Below are positions 1 through 7,624 of a stretch of DNA of 18,537 nucleotides, piece by piece; position 1 is the first letter of the stretch; each line of letters starts with the position of its first letter. This stretch comes from Flavobacteriales bacterium UBA720 (GTDB lineage: Bacteria; Bacteroidota; Bacteroidia; Flavobacteriales; Weeksellaceae). The position numbers and the translations under genes were made by a program. The stretch covers positions 1 through 18,537 of the forward strand of contig DBLQ01000041.1 in the NCBI GenBank assembly GCA_002297505.1, written 5' to 3'. Below the pieces are notes generated by a model. That model was not told the DNA's origin. It saw only the letters and a list, made by a program, of their open reading frames with translations, and did not search any database.

Positions 1-2
1 GA

Positions 3-1676
3 GACACCCCACAGAGTGGATTTTTCAGCAGTGGAAATGCCATCTCCGCCAACAGCAGGTATGTAACGGGACAGATCTCTACCAGCGTAGAAAACAGCTA
101 TGCCTACATCTATGATACCCAAACCGGGAACATCACGAAACTGGACGGCGACGGATCCTACGAATATGGTAGAGGAGAAGGCATCAACAGCTCCGGCATT
201 GTGTCCGGATTTGTGAATAAATATTCCATCAACGGCAGTACGTACTGGATCCCGGTATATTACACACCGGATGGCGTGGTGCATTATATCGGAGAACTGG
301 GATCGGGAGAAGCTTCAGATATCAACGATGCCGGGCAGGTTGTGGGATCTAAGGATGGAAAACCGTTCATCTACGATATCAATACCAATGTTTATAAAGC
401 ATTCAATGTTCCTGCAGGATTTACCTCGGCCACGTTTACTTCTATCTCAGAAAACGGGATTGCCGTAGGTTATGCCGGCGATGCGGGCAATAGGGAAACC
501 ATTGTCTATCATCCCTCACTCAGCTCTAATCCGGTATTCCTGAAGGATATCCTTACCAGTCAGAATGTCACGGTCAATACCTTCGACGGCAGGCTGGGAA
601 CGGCGATGGGCATTTCCCCAAACGGCAATTTCATCGCAGGGTTCGATAATTCCATTCCGCCGTTCTTTGCAGCAGGCTGGGCGGTGAATATGAACAATCT
701 GCTCCTTAACGATAATGATTGCTCCATTACATGTCCGGACAACATCGAAACAGTGATAGGTAGCGCTACGGAGACCTCGGCAGCCGTGACGTATACGTTG
801 CCGGTAACCTGCGGCTCCTCATCTTCCGCAGGATTGCAGACGGTTCTGGTATCCGGCTATGAGTCTGGTTCCCAGTTCCCGATCGGTATCACCAATGTGG
901 TTCATAACCTGGTGGATGCCGATGGCAAGATCGTTTACGTATGCTCTTTCCAGGTAACCGTGAAGGACCTTTACTGCACCATGACCCCGATAGCAGGCGT
1001 AGACGCCATTACCAAGGTTCAGTTTGCAGGCATTGACAATGCCTCTGACCCTTATTCCAGCCAGGCTAATGAATATTACCTGGATCAGGAAGGCGATGTG
1101 AACCAGGGAAGTGCGTATCCTATTGCCATAGAAGCCAATACCAATGGCGGCTACCATTATGCAACGGTCTTCGTAGACTGGAATCAGAACGGCAGCTTTG
1201 CCGATGCCGGCGAGATGTACGAAGTAGGTGCGGTAACCTCCGACGGTACCGATGGTGAGCAGATTACAGGCAACATCACTGTGCCGGCCGATGCATTGTT
1301 AGGCAAAGCCAGAATGCGTGTGATGCTGAACTGGGATGTGTCACTCACTGCGCCTTGCGACAGCACCTCTTATGCCTACGGACAAGCCGAGGACTATACG
1401 CTGGACGTGAAGGAATCCCTCGGCGTGAATGATATCAGCACAAAAACCATCAGCTACTATCCGAATCCTGTGAAGGATATTCTGAATCTTGTGAGCGATA
1501 AAACCGTGACCAACGTATCCCTTTACAGCATTGAAGGCAAGCTGGTAAGAAACTTCGCCAGCCTGGACGAATCCAAAGTTCAGCTCGATTTATCAACATT
1601 GATCCCGGGCACGTACATGGTGAAAGCCACCACTAAGGATGGCCAGATCAAAACATTTAAAGTAATTAAGAAATAG
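3..1676 (+). CDS. T9SS-exported multidomain surface/secreted protein, 5' end missing
   Basis: The frame is open from the first bases of the window, so this is the 3' part (557 residues) of a longer gene; the GTG at 201 is internal. In window numbering the order is: HAF-like extracellular repeats over about residues 1-230 (INDAGQVVGS and similar N-D/N-x-G-x-VVG motifs); an HYR-like beta-sandwich around 240-325 with cysteines; a GEVED domain around 345-470, recognisable by VDWNQNGSF and ending GQAEDYTLDV; and a type A T9SS sorting domain from about residue 483 (YPNPVKD ... GTYMVKATTKDGQ ... FKVIKK). By family knowledge the C-terminal domain directs export through the Por secretion system, with release or attachment at the surface. 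No catalytic domain is visible in this part, so adhesion or matrix binding is only a guess. A strong terminator follows directly. Confidence 0.93.
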   Translation, partial: DTPQSGFFSSGNAISANSRYVTGQISTSVENSYAYIYDTQTGNITKLDGDGSYEYGRGEGINSSGIVSGFVNKYSINGSTYWIPVYYTPDGVVHYIGELGSGEASDINDAGQVVGSKDGKPFIYDINTNVYKAFNVPAGFTSATFTSISENGIAVGYAGDAGNRETIVYHPSLSSNPVFLKDILTSQNVTVNTFDGRLGTAMGISPNGNFIAGFDNSIPPFFAAGWAVNMNNLLLNDNDCSITCPDNIETVIGSATETSAAVTYTLPVTCGSSSSAGLQTVLVSGYESGSQFPIGITNVVHNLVDADGKIVYVCSFQVTVKDLYCTMTPIAGVDAITKVQFAGIDNASDPYSSQANEYYLDQEGDVNQGSAYPIAIEANTNGGYHYATVFVDWNQNGSFADAGEMYEVGAVTSDGTDGEQITGNITVPADALLGKARMRVMLNWDVSLTAPCDSTSYAYGQAEDYTLDVKESLGVNDISTKTISYYPNPVKDILNLVSDKTVTNVSLYSIEGKLVRNFASLDESKVQLDLSTLIPGTYMVKATTKDGQIKTFKVIKK

Positions 1677-1699
1677 TTCTCATTCACCCTATCAGCAAA

Positions 1700-1729
1700 C
1701 CCGCACCCAACCCTGGTGCGGGTTTTTTT
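1700..1729 (+). terminator. Rho-independent terminator of the T9SS protein gene
   Basis: A perfect 8-bp GC-rich stem, CCCGCACC (1700-1707) with GGTGCGGG (1715-1722), closes a 7-nt loop and is followed by seven T residues. It starts 23 bp after the stop codon. This is a textbook intrinsic terminator and separates the gene from the repeat array and pyrG. Confidence 0.93.
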
Positions 1730-1779
1730 ATGAATTCCATTAATGTCTAATTATTTTGCATCCCAGCTGGATCCCACCA

Positions 1780-1980
1780 TGCAGACACCCTGTCTCGGCC
1801 AGTGCATACACCCTGCATCGGGCGGTGCAAACACCCCATGACGGCATCGAAGACACCGTTAGACGGGTATCGAAGACACCATTAGACGGGTAACGAAGAC
1901 ACCATTAGACGGATATCGAAGACACCTTTAGACGGGTATCGAAGACACCCTTTGACGGATATCGAATACGCCCTATGATA
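1780..1980. repeat. Array of nine tandem units of about 23 bp, non-coding
   Basis: Units start at 1780, 1803, 1826, 1847, 1870, 1893, 1916, 1939 and 1962. All are 23 bp except the third (21 bp) and the decayed last. The core is TCGAAGACACC, then a short variable part (ATTA, GTTA, TTTA or CTTT), then GACGGRTA. The first three units are diverged (TGCANACACCC). Since 23 is not a multiple of 3 and the unit carries TAG or TAA, every forward frame is closed; the reverse frames are closed as well. With the terminator before it and the pyrG promoter after it, it fills most of the 433-bp gap between genes. Function unknown. Confidence 0.92.
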
Positions 1981-2063
1981 ATTGTCAAAGACACGATGGC
2001 ATTGCAGGTTCGCTTTGCCGTTATGACCTTCAGGTTAACAAAACCCTAATTCTTGCCATACCA

Positions 2064-2094
2064 TTGTTTTTTAGGTCAGGATACTTTAACTTTG
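2064..2094 (+). promoter_or_regulatory. Bacteroidota-type promoter of pyrG
   Basis: TAACTTTG at 2087-2094 matches the flavobacterial -7 consensus TAnnTTTG exactly. A TTG at 2064-2066 lies 20 bp upstream, in the range expected for the -33 element. The pyrG ATG is 15 bp after the -7 element, so the leader would be only about 8-12 nt. The match is seen; use as a promoter is inferred. Confidence 0.72.
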
Positions 2095-2109
2095 CACAAA
2101 CCTAATCTA

Positions 2110-3717
2110 ATGAGTAAAAAAGAAACGAAATACATCTTTGTGACAGGAGGTGTAACATCGTCACTTGGTAAAGGTATTGTCTCCGCTTCTTTGGGACTTC
2201 TTCTTAAATCCCGCGGCTTCAAGGTTACCATCCAGAAACTGGACCCTTATATCAACATCGATCCCGGAACCCTTAACCCTTATGAACACGGCGAATGTTA
2301 TGTGACCGAAGATGGCGCAGAAACTGATCTGGACCTTGGGCATTACGAGAGATTCCTGGATGCCCCCACGTCACAAAACAACAACGTAACAACGGGTAAA
2401 ATCTACCAGACTGTGATAGAGAAAGAGCGTAAAGGTGACTTCTTAGGAAAAACGGTACAGGTGATCCCGCACATCACCAATGAGATCAAGCGGAGGATCA
2501 AGATGCTGTCTAAGAAGGATTATGACATCATCATCACAGAAATCGGCGGTACGGTAGGTGACATCGAATCTTTGCCTTATATAGAAAGTGTGCGCCAGCT
2601 GCAGTGGGAGCTTGGCAAAACCAACTCCATGGTGATCCACCTGACTCTATTGCCATACCTGTCATCCAGTGGTGAGCTGAAGACCAAGCCGTCTCAGCAC
2701 TCTGTGCGTCAACTGATGGAGAGCGGGATTCAGGCGGATGTTCTGGTGTGCAGAACGGAGCACACCATCCCGAAAGACCAGCGTTCCAAGCTGGCACAGT
2801 TCTGCAACGTGGCGCTGGAAAACGTGATCGAATGTATTGACATGGAGACGATCTATGAAGTGCCATTGTACCTTCAGAAGCAGAATTTCGACGAGGTGGT
2901 GCTCAAGGAACTGAATCTGCCTGCCGGGAAGGACATCAACCTGAAAGACTGGAAATCATTCCTCAAAAAATATAAAAATCCGAAACGCAGCGTAGAGATT
3001 GCCCTGGTAGGCAAATATGTATCACTGCAGGATTCTTATAAATCCATTGCCGAGGCCTTTATCCACGCCGGTTCTGATATGGAAACTGAAGTGAAAGTGC
3101 GCTGGGTGTACAGTGGCGATATTGAAGAGCAAGGCGCCGAGAAGCTGCTGAAAGGCGCAGACGGCATCCTGATTGCCCCGGGTTTCGGCGACAGAGGAAT
3201 CGAAGGTAAAATCCAGGCCGCAAGGTATGCGCGGGAGAACAAAGTCCCTCTTCTGGGCATCTGCCTCGGCATGCAGATCATGACGATCGAATTTGCGAGA
3301 AACGTCCTTGGACTGGCTAAAGCCAACAGTATGGAGTTCGATACATCCACGCCGGATCCGGTGATTTCCCTGATGGAAGAGCAGAAGAACGTGGTGGAAA
3401 AAGGCGGCACCATGCGTCTTGGCGCCTGGAAGTGTAGCCTGAAACAAGGCTCAAAGCTGGCTGAGGTCTATGGAGCGAAGACCATATCAGAGCGCCACCG
3501 CCACCGTTACGAGTTCAACAGCGACTATAAAAAAGACTTTGAAGACAAAGGACTGATGCCTTCGGGGCTTAACCCTGAAACCAGTCTGGTAGAAACCCTG
3601 GAACTGAAAGATCATCCGTTCTATGTCGGCGTTCAGTACCATCCGGAGTATAAAAGTACCGTAGCTACGCCGCATCCGTTGTTCAAGGCGTTTATTAGCG
3701 CGGCGGTTAAGAAATAG
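2110..3717 (+). CDS. pyrG: CTP synthase
   Basis: Converts UTP to CTP using ATP and ammonia from glutamine, in the cytoplasm; last step of de novo pyrimidine nucleotide synthesis. The product is 535 residues, normal for the family. The N-terminal synthetase domain starts with VTGGVTSSLGKGI (P-loop region) and carries EIGGTVGDIES. The C-terminal class I glutamine amidotransferase domain begins near residue 300 and has the nucleophile Cys385 in GICLGMQ, with His511 and Glu513 in QYHPEY completing the triad. The start at 2110 (MSKKETKYIFVTGG) is preferred to an upstream in-frame ATG at 2053, because homologues begin just before this motif and the -7 element lies at 2087-2094, inside that longer version. 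It appears to be transcribed alone. All key residues are present. Confidence 0.98.
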   Translation: MSKKETKYIFVTGGVTSSLGKGIVSASLGLLLKSRGFKVTIQKLDPYINIDPGTLNPYEHGECYVTEDGAETDLDLGHYERFLDAPTSQNNNVTTGKIYQTVIEKERKGDFLGKTVQVIPHITNEIKRRIKMLSKKDYDIIITEIGGTVGDIESLPYIESVRQLQWELGKTNSMVIHLTLLPYLSSSGELKTKPSQHSVRQLMESGIQADVLVCRTEHTIPKDQRSKLAQFCNVALENVIECIDMETIYEVPLYLQKQNFDEVVLKELNLPAGKDINLKDWKSFLKKYKNPKRSVEIALVGKYVSLQDSYKSIAEAFIHAGSDMETEVKVRWVYSGDIEEQGAEKLLKGADGILIAPGFGDRGIEGKIQAARYARENKVPLLGICLGMQIMTIEFARNVLGLAKANSMEFDTSTPDPVISLMEEQKNVVEKGGTMRLGAWKCSLKQGSKLAEVYGAKTISERHRHRYEFNSDYKKDFEDKGLMPSGLNPETSLVETLELKDHPFYVGVQYHPEYKSTVATPHPLFKAFISAAVKK

Positions 3718-3727
3718 TGAAAAGTGG

Positions 3728-3837
3728 GAAGTTAGATGTGAGAAGTTAGATGTGAGATGTGAGAAGTGACTCGATCAATTATTGTCCCAGGTGTTTTTAA
3801 TTCCGTCTCATCATACTTCTTACTTCTAACTTCTCAC
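3728..3837. repeat. Inverted heptamer-repeat block between pyrG and yidC
   Basis: The left arm, 3728-3769, is six consecutive 7-bp units of the form GAWGTKA (GAAGTTA, GATGTGA, GAAGTTA, GATGTGA, GATGTGA, GAAGTGA). The right arm, about 3803-3837, reads on the minus strand as further 7-bp units (GTGAGAA, GTTAGAA, GTAAGAA, GTATGAT). A 13-nt exact inverted match exists between 3738-3750 and 3825-3837, so the transcript could fold back over a loop of about 74 nt. It lies just after the pyrG stop and could affect mRNA ends (inference). The 283-bp gap holds no convincing reading frame. Confidence 0.85.
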
Positions 3838-3904
3838 TGCTACCTCTGGAAAAAGTATTTCCCTGAGCCATGCGTCTATATAATGGATTCTGGAAAATAA
3901 ATCC

Positions 3905-3912
3905 TATTTTTG
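3905..3912 (+). promoter_or_regulatory. Candidate -7 promoter element of yidC
   Basis: TATTTTTG matches TAnnTTTG exactly and sits 88 bp before the yidC start. No clear TTG is found at the expected -33 position, so support is partial. The predicted leader of about 80 nt would be long compared with the other promoters in this window. Confidence 0.5.
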
Positions 3913-4000
3913 CAGACCAAAATCAAAGATCTGAAGTTCGAAATCTGGCAGAGACTGTCTCTTTCAAACGTCGGGCTTTAAACCTAAACTCAATTGTATA

Positions 4001-5788
4001 ATGCAACAGAATAACGGATTAGACAGAAATCAGCTGATTAGTTTCGCGGTTTTTTCTATGATTCTCATCGGTTTTATGTTTTATTTCCAAAACCGAAATG
4101 CCAAAGCTGAGCAGGAAAAACTGGCTGCCGAAGCCAAGAAAACTGAACAGGTGACCACGGCAAAACCCACTGCTACCGACCTCAATGCCAATGCCGTAAC
4201 ACCGACATCTGTACAGAAAGTCAACCTTCAGAATGATGAGCTGACGCTCCAGTTTTCCAGCGTGGGCGGACAGCTGAGCACTGTTAGGCTGAATAAGTAT
4301 GAAGCGTTTGGTGGTAAGCCGCTGTACCTCTTCAATAATAACAATGCGAGCTATGGCTTCCAGTTTACAGACAAGGCCGGCAAAGTGTTCAACACGAAGG
4401 ATCTCGTATTTACACCACAGGTTGCAGGCAACTCGGTGACTATGAGTTCTAAGGTAGGGAACGCCGTGATCCAGTTTGTTTATACGCTTAAAGCCAAATA
4501 TACCTTAGATTTCCAGGTGAAGACACAAGGTCTGGCAGGCCTGGTGAATGACGGCAAAGCCAACTTTGTCTGGAATTATAATGTGCGAAGTGCCGAGAAA
4601 GGCCGCTCTCAGGAAGAGACGCATACTGAGTTTGCTTACGCTTTCAACAATTATAAAGACTACGATTACGATGCGCGCTCCGATATGGACGAGCCGGATG
4701 AAACGCTGAACTGGATTGGTGTGAAGCAGCAGTTCTTTGCCGCAGTTCTGGAAGCCAAAAACGGATTTACCAAATCAAAAGGTTATCAGGAAGCAATTCC
4801 TGAAGGCGAATATCTGAAGAAATTCAATTATGATGGTCAGGTAAACCTGGCTGGTAACGAGCTGAATCAGGACTTCACGTGGTATTTCATGCCGCTAGAT
4901 ATGGACCTTTTGAAGTCTTATGACAAAAACTTCGACGAGATTCTACCACTAGGCTGGTCATTCATCGGTTCACTGAACCGTCATGTATTTATGCCGATGT
5001 ATAATTTGTTGTCATCATGGGGACTGGCAGCAGGCTGGGCGATATTCTGGATGACGATTATTGTCAAGTTGGTCTTATCGCCGGTCATGTTCAAGCAGCA
5101 TAAGCTGAGTGCAATGATGAAGGTGATCCGTCCGGAAATCGATGAGGTAAACGCCAAATTCAAGGATGCGGATCCGATGAAAAAGCAGCAGGAAACAATG
5201 GCGGTCTACCGAAAGGCCGGCGTCAATCAGATGGCGGGATGTCTCCCGGCGCTGGTTCAGATTCCGCTCTTCTACGCCCTTTTCCGGTTCTTTCCAAATA
5301 TGATTGACCTCAGGGGCAAGAGCTTCTGGTTCGTGCCGGATCTTACGGCATACGATGATGTCATTCACTGGGGAACCAACATTCCTCTGTTAGGCAATCA
5401 CCTGAGTATTTTTGCACTGGCTTGTACGATTGTGATTTTGATTTACACAATAATGACTTCCGGCAATATCCAGCAGCCACAGCAGGAAGGAATGCCGAAT
5501 ATGAAAGTGCTGATGTACATTTTCCCGATTACATTCCTGTTCTTCCTGAACAGTTCTGCTTCGGGCCTATCATGGTACTACTTTGTATCGAATGCCATTA
5601 ACATCGTCATCATTCTCGTGATCAAACATTTTATTTTGGATGAGAAAAAGATCCATGCAATGATTCAGGAAAACAAAAAGAAAGAACCGAAAAAAGAAGG
5701 TACTTTCCAAAAGAGAATGAGAGAGATGATGGAGAAAGCTCAGGAGCAACAAAAGCTGCAGGAGCAGGCCAGAAATAAAAAGAAATAA
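4001..5788 (+). CDS. yidC: Membrane protein insertase YidC
   Basis: Inserts and folds inner membrane proteins, alone or with SecYEG. The 595-residue product has the Gram-negative long form: a first membrane helix at about 10-29 (LISFAVFSMILIGFMFYF), a charged linker, a large periplasmic beta domain at about 65-330, then the conserved five-helix core. The core includes WAIFWMTIIVKLVLSPV, AGCLPALVQIPLFYALF and the last helix before KHFILDEKK. At the position of the hydrophilic-groove arginine of E. coli YidC there is Lys356, which keeps the positive charge. The C-terminal tail is very basic and probably coiled (about 545-595), as in YidC proteins that bind ribosomes through a basic tail (family knowledge). 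The start MQQNNGLDRNQ fits the family. A clean terminator follows. Confidence 0.97.
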   Translation: MQQNNGLDRNQLISFAVFSMILIGFMFYFQNRNAKAEQEKLAAEAKKTEQVTTAKPTATDLNANAVTPTSVQKVNLQNDELTLQFSSVGGQLSTVRLNKYEAFGGKPLYLFNNNNASYGFQFTDKAGKVFNTKDLVFTPQVAGNSVTMSSKVGNAVIQFVYTLKAKYTLDFQVKTQGLAGLVNDGKANFVWNYNVRSAEKGRSQEETHTEFAYAFNNYKDYDYDARSDMDEPDETLNWIGVKQQFFAAVLEAKNGFTKSKGYQEAIPEGEYLKKFNYDGQVNLAGNELNQDFTWYFMPLDMDLLKSYDKNFDEILPLGWSFIGSLNRHVFMPMYNLLSSWGLAAGWAIFWMTIIVKLVLSPVMFKQHKLSAMMKVIRPEIDEVNAKFKDADPMKKQQETMAVYRKAGVNQMAGCLPALVQIPLFYALFRFFPNMIDLRGKSFWFVPDLTAYDDVIHWGTNIPLLGNHLSIFALACTIVILIYTIMTSGNIQQPQQEGMPNMKVLMYIFPITFLFFLNSSASGLSWYYFVSNAINIVIILVIKHFILDEKKIHAMIQENKKKEPKKEGTFQKRMREMMEKAQEQQKLQEQARNKKK

Positions 5789-5794
5789 ACATTT

Positions 5795-5821
5795 AAAGCG
5801 GTAATTTTTACCGCTTTTTTT
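5795..5821 (+). terminator. Rho-independent terminator of yidC
   Basis: The stem AAAGCGGTA (5795-5803) pairs with TACCGCTTT (5809-5817) around a 5-nt loop; the T run extends to 5821. It starts six bases after the yidC stop codon. The A run ahead of the stem means the element could also work on the opposite strand. Confidence 0.9.
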
Positions 5822-5833
5822 AGGACTAAACTT

Positions 5834-5866
5834 AAACCTTCAAGGTTTCTAAAACCTTGAAGGTTT
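5834..5866. repeat. Pair of 15-bp palindromes forming a perfect 33-nt hairpin
   Basis: AAACCTTCAAGGTTT (5834-5848) and AAACCTTGAAGGTTT (5852-5866) are separated by CTA. Each copy is itself palindromic around one central base, and because the central bases are C and G the two copies are exact reverse complements. They form a 15-bp stem with a 3-nt loop. There is no T run after it, so it does not look like a plain terminator. It ends at the first possible start codon of the methyltransferase gene. Confidence 0.9.
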
Positions 5867-5879
5867 GTTTAAAATTTCC

Positions 5880-5887
5880 GAAATTTG
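5880..5887 (+). promoter_or_regulatory. Weak candidate -7 element for the TrmH-like gene
   Basis: GAAATTTG differs from TAnnTTTG at the first base only. It lies 22 bp before the TTG at 5910, a spacing similar to the -7 to start distance at pyrG. If used, it rules out the upstream TTG at 5865 as the start. No convincing -33 element is seen. Confidence 0.3.
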
Positions 5888-5909
5888 CAAGCACTTTAAA
5901 CCAAATACC

Positions 5910-6578
5910 TTGGATCTAACAAACACTTACGAATACCTCCAATCTTTCTTGACGCCGGAACGTTTCCAAAAAATAGAACATTACTCCAAAGAAAGTTCAG
6001 ACTTCGTTTTGCCGGTGATGGAAGATATCTACCAGTTCCGTAATGCCGCTGCTATTGTGCGCTCTGTGGAAGCTTGTGGATTCCATAAAGTGGTGGCGAT
6101 GGAAAAAGACAATTACTTTGAGCCTAATCTACGAGTGACCAAAGGCGCGGATACCTGGGTGGAAGTAGAGAAAATGCCGAGGACGATAGAATCACTTCAA
6201 AACATTAAAAACCGTGGTTATAAAATCGTGGCGGTTTCTGCGGAGAATGATGCCAAAATGCTCCCGGATTATCAAATCAAAGAGCCATTGGCTTTGGTCT
6301 TCGGGACAGAGTGGGAGGGCACGACGGATGAATTATTGGACTTTGCTGACGAAACTTTAGCAATTCCAATGTATGGATTTACAAGAAGTTTCAACGTGTC
6401 TGTTGCGGCCGCCATCTGTATGTACGAACTGAAACAAAAATTACTGAAATCTGATATCGATTATAAATTGTCCGAAGAAAAACAGCTTCAAATGAAAATC
6501 CGCTGGGCCAAGAATTCGATTCCGAGTGGTGATATGATTTTGGAGAAATATTTGAGGAAGAATTCTGAATCCATTTAA
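5910..6578 (+). CDS. TrmH/SpoU-family RNA 2'-O-methyltransferase
   Basis: An AdoMet-dependent methyltransferase of the SPOUT class with a trefoil knot, expected to methylate a ribose 2'-OH in tRNA or rRNA; the substrate cannot be told from sequence, though tRNA Gm18 is the usual target of close relatives. All three SpoU motifs are present: NAAAIVRSVEACGF (motif 1, with the conserved Asn and Arg), ALVFGTEWEGTTDELL (motif 2) and IPMYGFTRSFNVSVAAAI (motif 3). The start is uncertain. No upstream ATG exists; the frame could begin at TTG 5865 (237 residues), right at the end of a hairpin, or at TTG 5910 (222 residues). I prefer 5910 because family members usually begin just ahead of the YLQSFLTPER-type helix. 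The stop overlaps the next ATG (TAATG), suggesting coupling. Confidence 0.93.
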   Translation: MDLTNTYEYLQSFLTPERFQKIEHYSKESSDFVLPVMEDIYQFRNAAAIVRSVEACGFHKVVAMEKDNYFEPNLRVTKGADTWVEVEKMPRTIESLQNIKNRGYKIVAVSAENDAKMLPDYQIKEPLALVFGTEWEGTTDELLDFADETLAIPMYGFTRSFNVSVAAAICMYELKQKLLKSDIDYKLSEEKQLQMKIRWAKNSIPSGDMILEKYLRKNSESI

Positions 6579-7045
6579 TGAAAAAACTGATCATTTTAAT
6601 TTTTTTATTGTTTATTTTTTCTTGTAAAAAAGAAAACGAAATAATAAATAATACTAATCGAAAAGATACTGATTGGATCATCTTGAATGATAAAAATAAA
6701 ATTCCAGAACAAATCACAGATTTTTTTGTTGCAGCAGGAAAAGATGAATTAAAAATTGCTAATCCTGATGAAGAATTTAATAGCACCGATGTTGTTCTGA
6801 AGCCTAATCTACCTTTCAGACAATTAAGATTATTAGAAAGAAAAAATCAAATTTGGAGAATGGTTTATGTCCAAGGCGGAATTGGAAAATTTTATCAATT
6901 TTATGAGTTTAAAATACAAGGAGACACAATTTCTAAAATTAGAAAAGCTTATTCTTTTGAAAACATTGAAACTAATGATTCATTACAATATTATATCAAT
7001 AAAGGAAAAGTCAACTTTGAAAAAATCAAGATCAGATATGAGTAG
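6578..7045 (+). CDS. Small predicted lipoprotein, unknown function
   Basis: 155 residues. The N-terminus is a lipoprotein signal: MKK, a hydrophobic stretch, then I-F-S-C with the acylated cysteine expected at Cys16, followed by KKENE. The mature part is polar, with a possible beta-rich region (WRMVYVQGGIGKFYQFYEFKIQGDTI) that recalls small flavobacterial lipoproteins, but I recognise no family. It begins one base inside the stop of the methyltransferase gene (TAATG), so it is probably cotranscribed, although its AT-rich composition and A/T-ending codons differ clearly from pyrG and yidC. A hairpin with a T run follows 11 bp after the stop. Confidence 0.82.
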   Translation: MKKLIILIFLLFIFSCKKENEIINNTNRKDTDWIILNDKNKIPEQITDFFVAAGKDELKIANPDEEFNSTDVVLKPNLPFRQLRLLERKNQIWRMVYVQGGIGKFYQFYEFKIQGDTISKIRKAYSFENIETNDSLQYYINKGKVNFEKIKIRYE

Positions 7046-7056
7046 TGCATTAAAAT

Positions 7057-7079
7057 CTTTTAGAATCTAGAGGTTTTTT
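7057..7079 (+). terminator. Probable terminator after the lipoprotein gene
   Basis: CTTTTAGA (7057-7064) can pair with TCTAGAGG (7066-7073), with two G-U pairs and a tight loop, followed by six T residues (7074-7079). It lies between two convergent genes. The stem is short and AT-rich, so it is weaker than the other terminators in the window. Confidence 0.55.
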
Positions 7080-7090
7080 AGAAGCTAATA

Positions 7091-7624
7091 TTATAAGTTT
7101 TTATCAATATATTTTCTGATTTCCACAAGACTTTCGTGGAATTTTTCCAATCTGTGATTGTCATCTACTTCAATCAATTTTACGTTTTCAAAAGCCGTAT
7201 TGAAAAGCCAATTTTGATTCAAAACTTTGTCGTTTCTGGTTGCGATAATTAAAGCATTTTTAGGGTTTTTATACTTTTTGAGTTGAGATAACAGTGACTT
7301 TGGAAACTCGAAGTCTGCAATTCTTTCTTCAATATCCAAAAGTGGACTGCTCAATATCAAGATGGATGCTGTGCCTTGATTCAATAATCTTTCTCTCAGT
7401 TGATAAACGAAATTGGCTCCAGTAGAATCTCCAACTAATATTAATTTTTCTGCACTTTTCAATCTTTGTTCAGCTTCAAATACTAGCTTTGAAATTTCAC
7501 TTTCATGATTCCATTCTATAAAATCATAATGGAATTCATCTTTGAAATATTCCTTAAGATTTAAAAATTTTCTGGAATTTTGGTCAGAGCCTAATCCGTG
7601 GATGTAGAGAAGTGTTGGTTTCAT
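7091..7624 (-). CDS. Small alpha/beta-hydrolase (YqiA/YcfP-like esterase type)
   Basis: 177 residues, a minimal alpha/beta-hydrolase fold. It opens with LLYIHGLGSDQNS (strand and oxyanion-type HG motif), has the nucleophile elbow GDSTGAN with Ser67, a candidate acid Asp132 in TRNDKVLN and a candidate His157 in DDNHRLEKF, so a full catalytic triad can be proposed. Length and layout resemble the UPF0227 YqiA/YcfP group of small esterases; the substrate is unknown. Its ATG overlaps the stop of the preceding minus-strand gene by 4 bp (ATGA), which suggests translational coupling and membership of the same operon. It converges on the lipoprotein gene. Confidence 0.85.
   Translation of the reverse strand: MKPTLLYIHGLGSDQNSRKFLNLKEYFKDEFHYDFIEWNHESEISKLVFEAEQRLKSAEKLILVGDSTGANFVYQLRERLLNQGTASILILSSPLLDIEERIADFEFPKSLLSQLKKYKNPKNALIIATRNDKVLNQNWLFNTAFENVKLIEVDDNHRLEKFHESLVEIRKYIDKNL

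Noticed and set aside
1780..1980. CRISPR array
   Set aside because: Units are contiguous 23-mers without unique spacers of constant length, the repeat core is imperfect, and no cas gene is present.
2053..2109. N-terminal 19-residue extension of CTP synthase
   Set aside because: It would start upstream of the exact -7 element at 2087-2094 and has no counterpart in the family; the ATG at 2110 fits known N-termini.
2534..2866. 110-residue minus-strand frame inside pyrG, and similar frames inside yidC, tsaD, the DUF808 gene and the TamB-like gene
   Set aside because: All lie opposite or out of frame to strongly supported genes and show no motif or independent signal.
3950..3962. Palindrome AGAGAC-T-GTCTCT ahead of yidC as an operator or terminator
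   Set aside because: The one-base centre leaves only a short, tight RNA hairpin without a T run, and a single 13-bp palindrome is too weak to call an operator.
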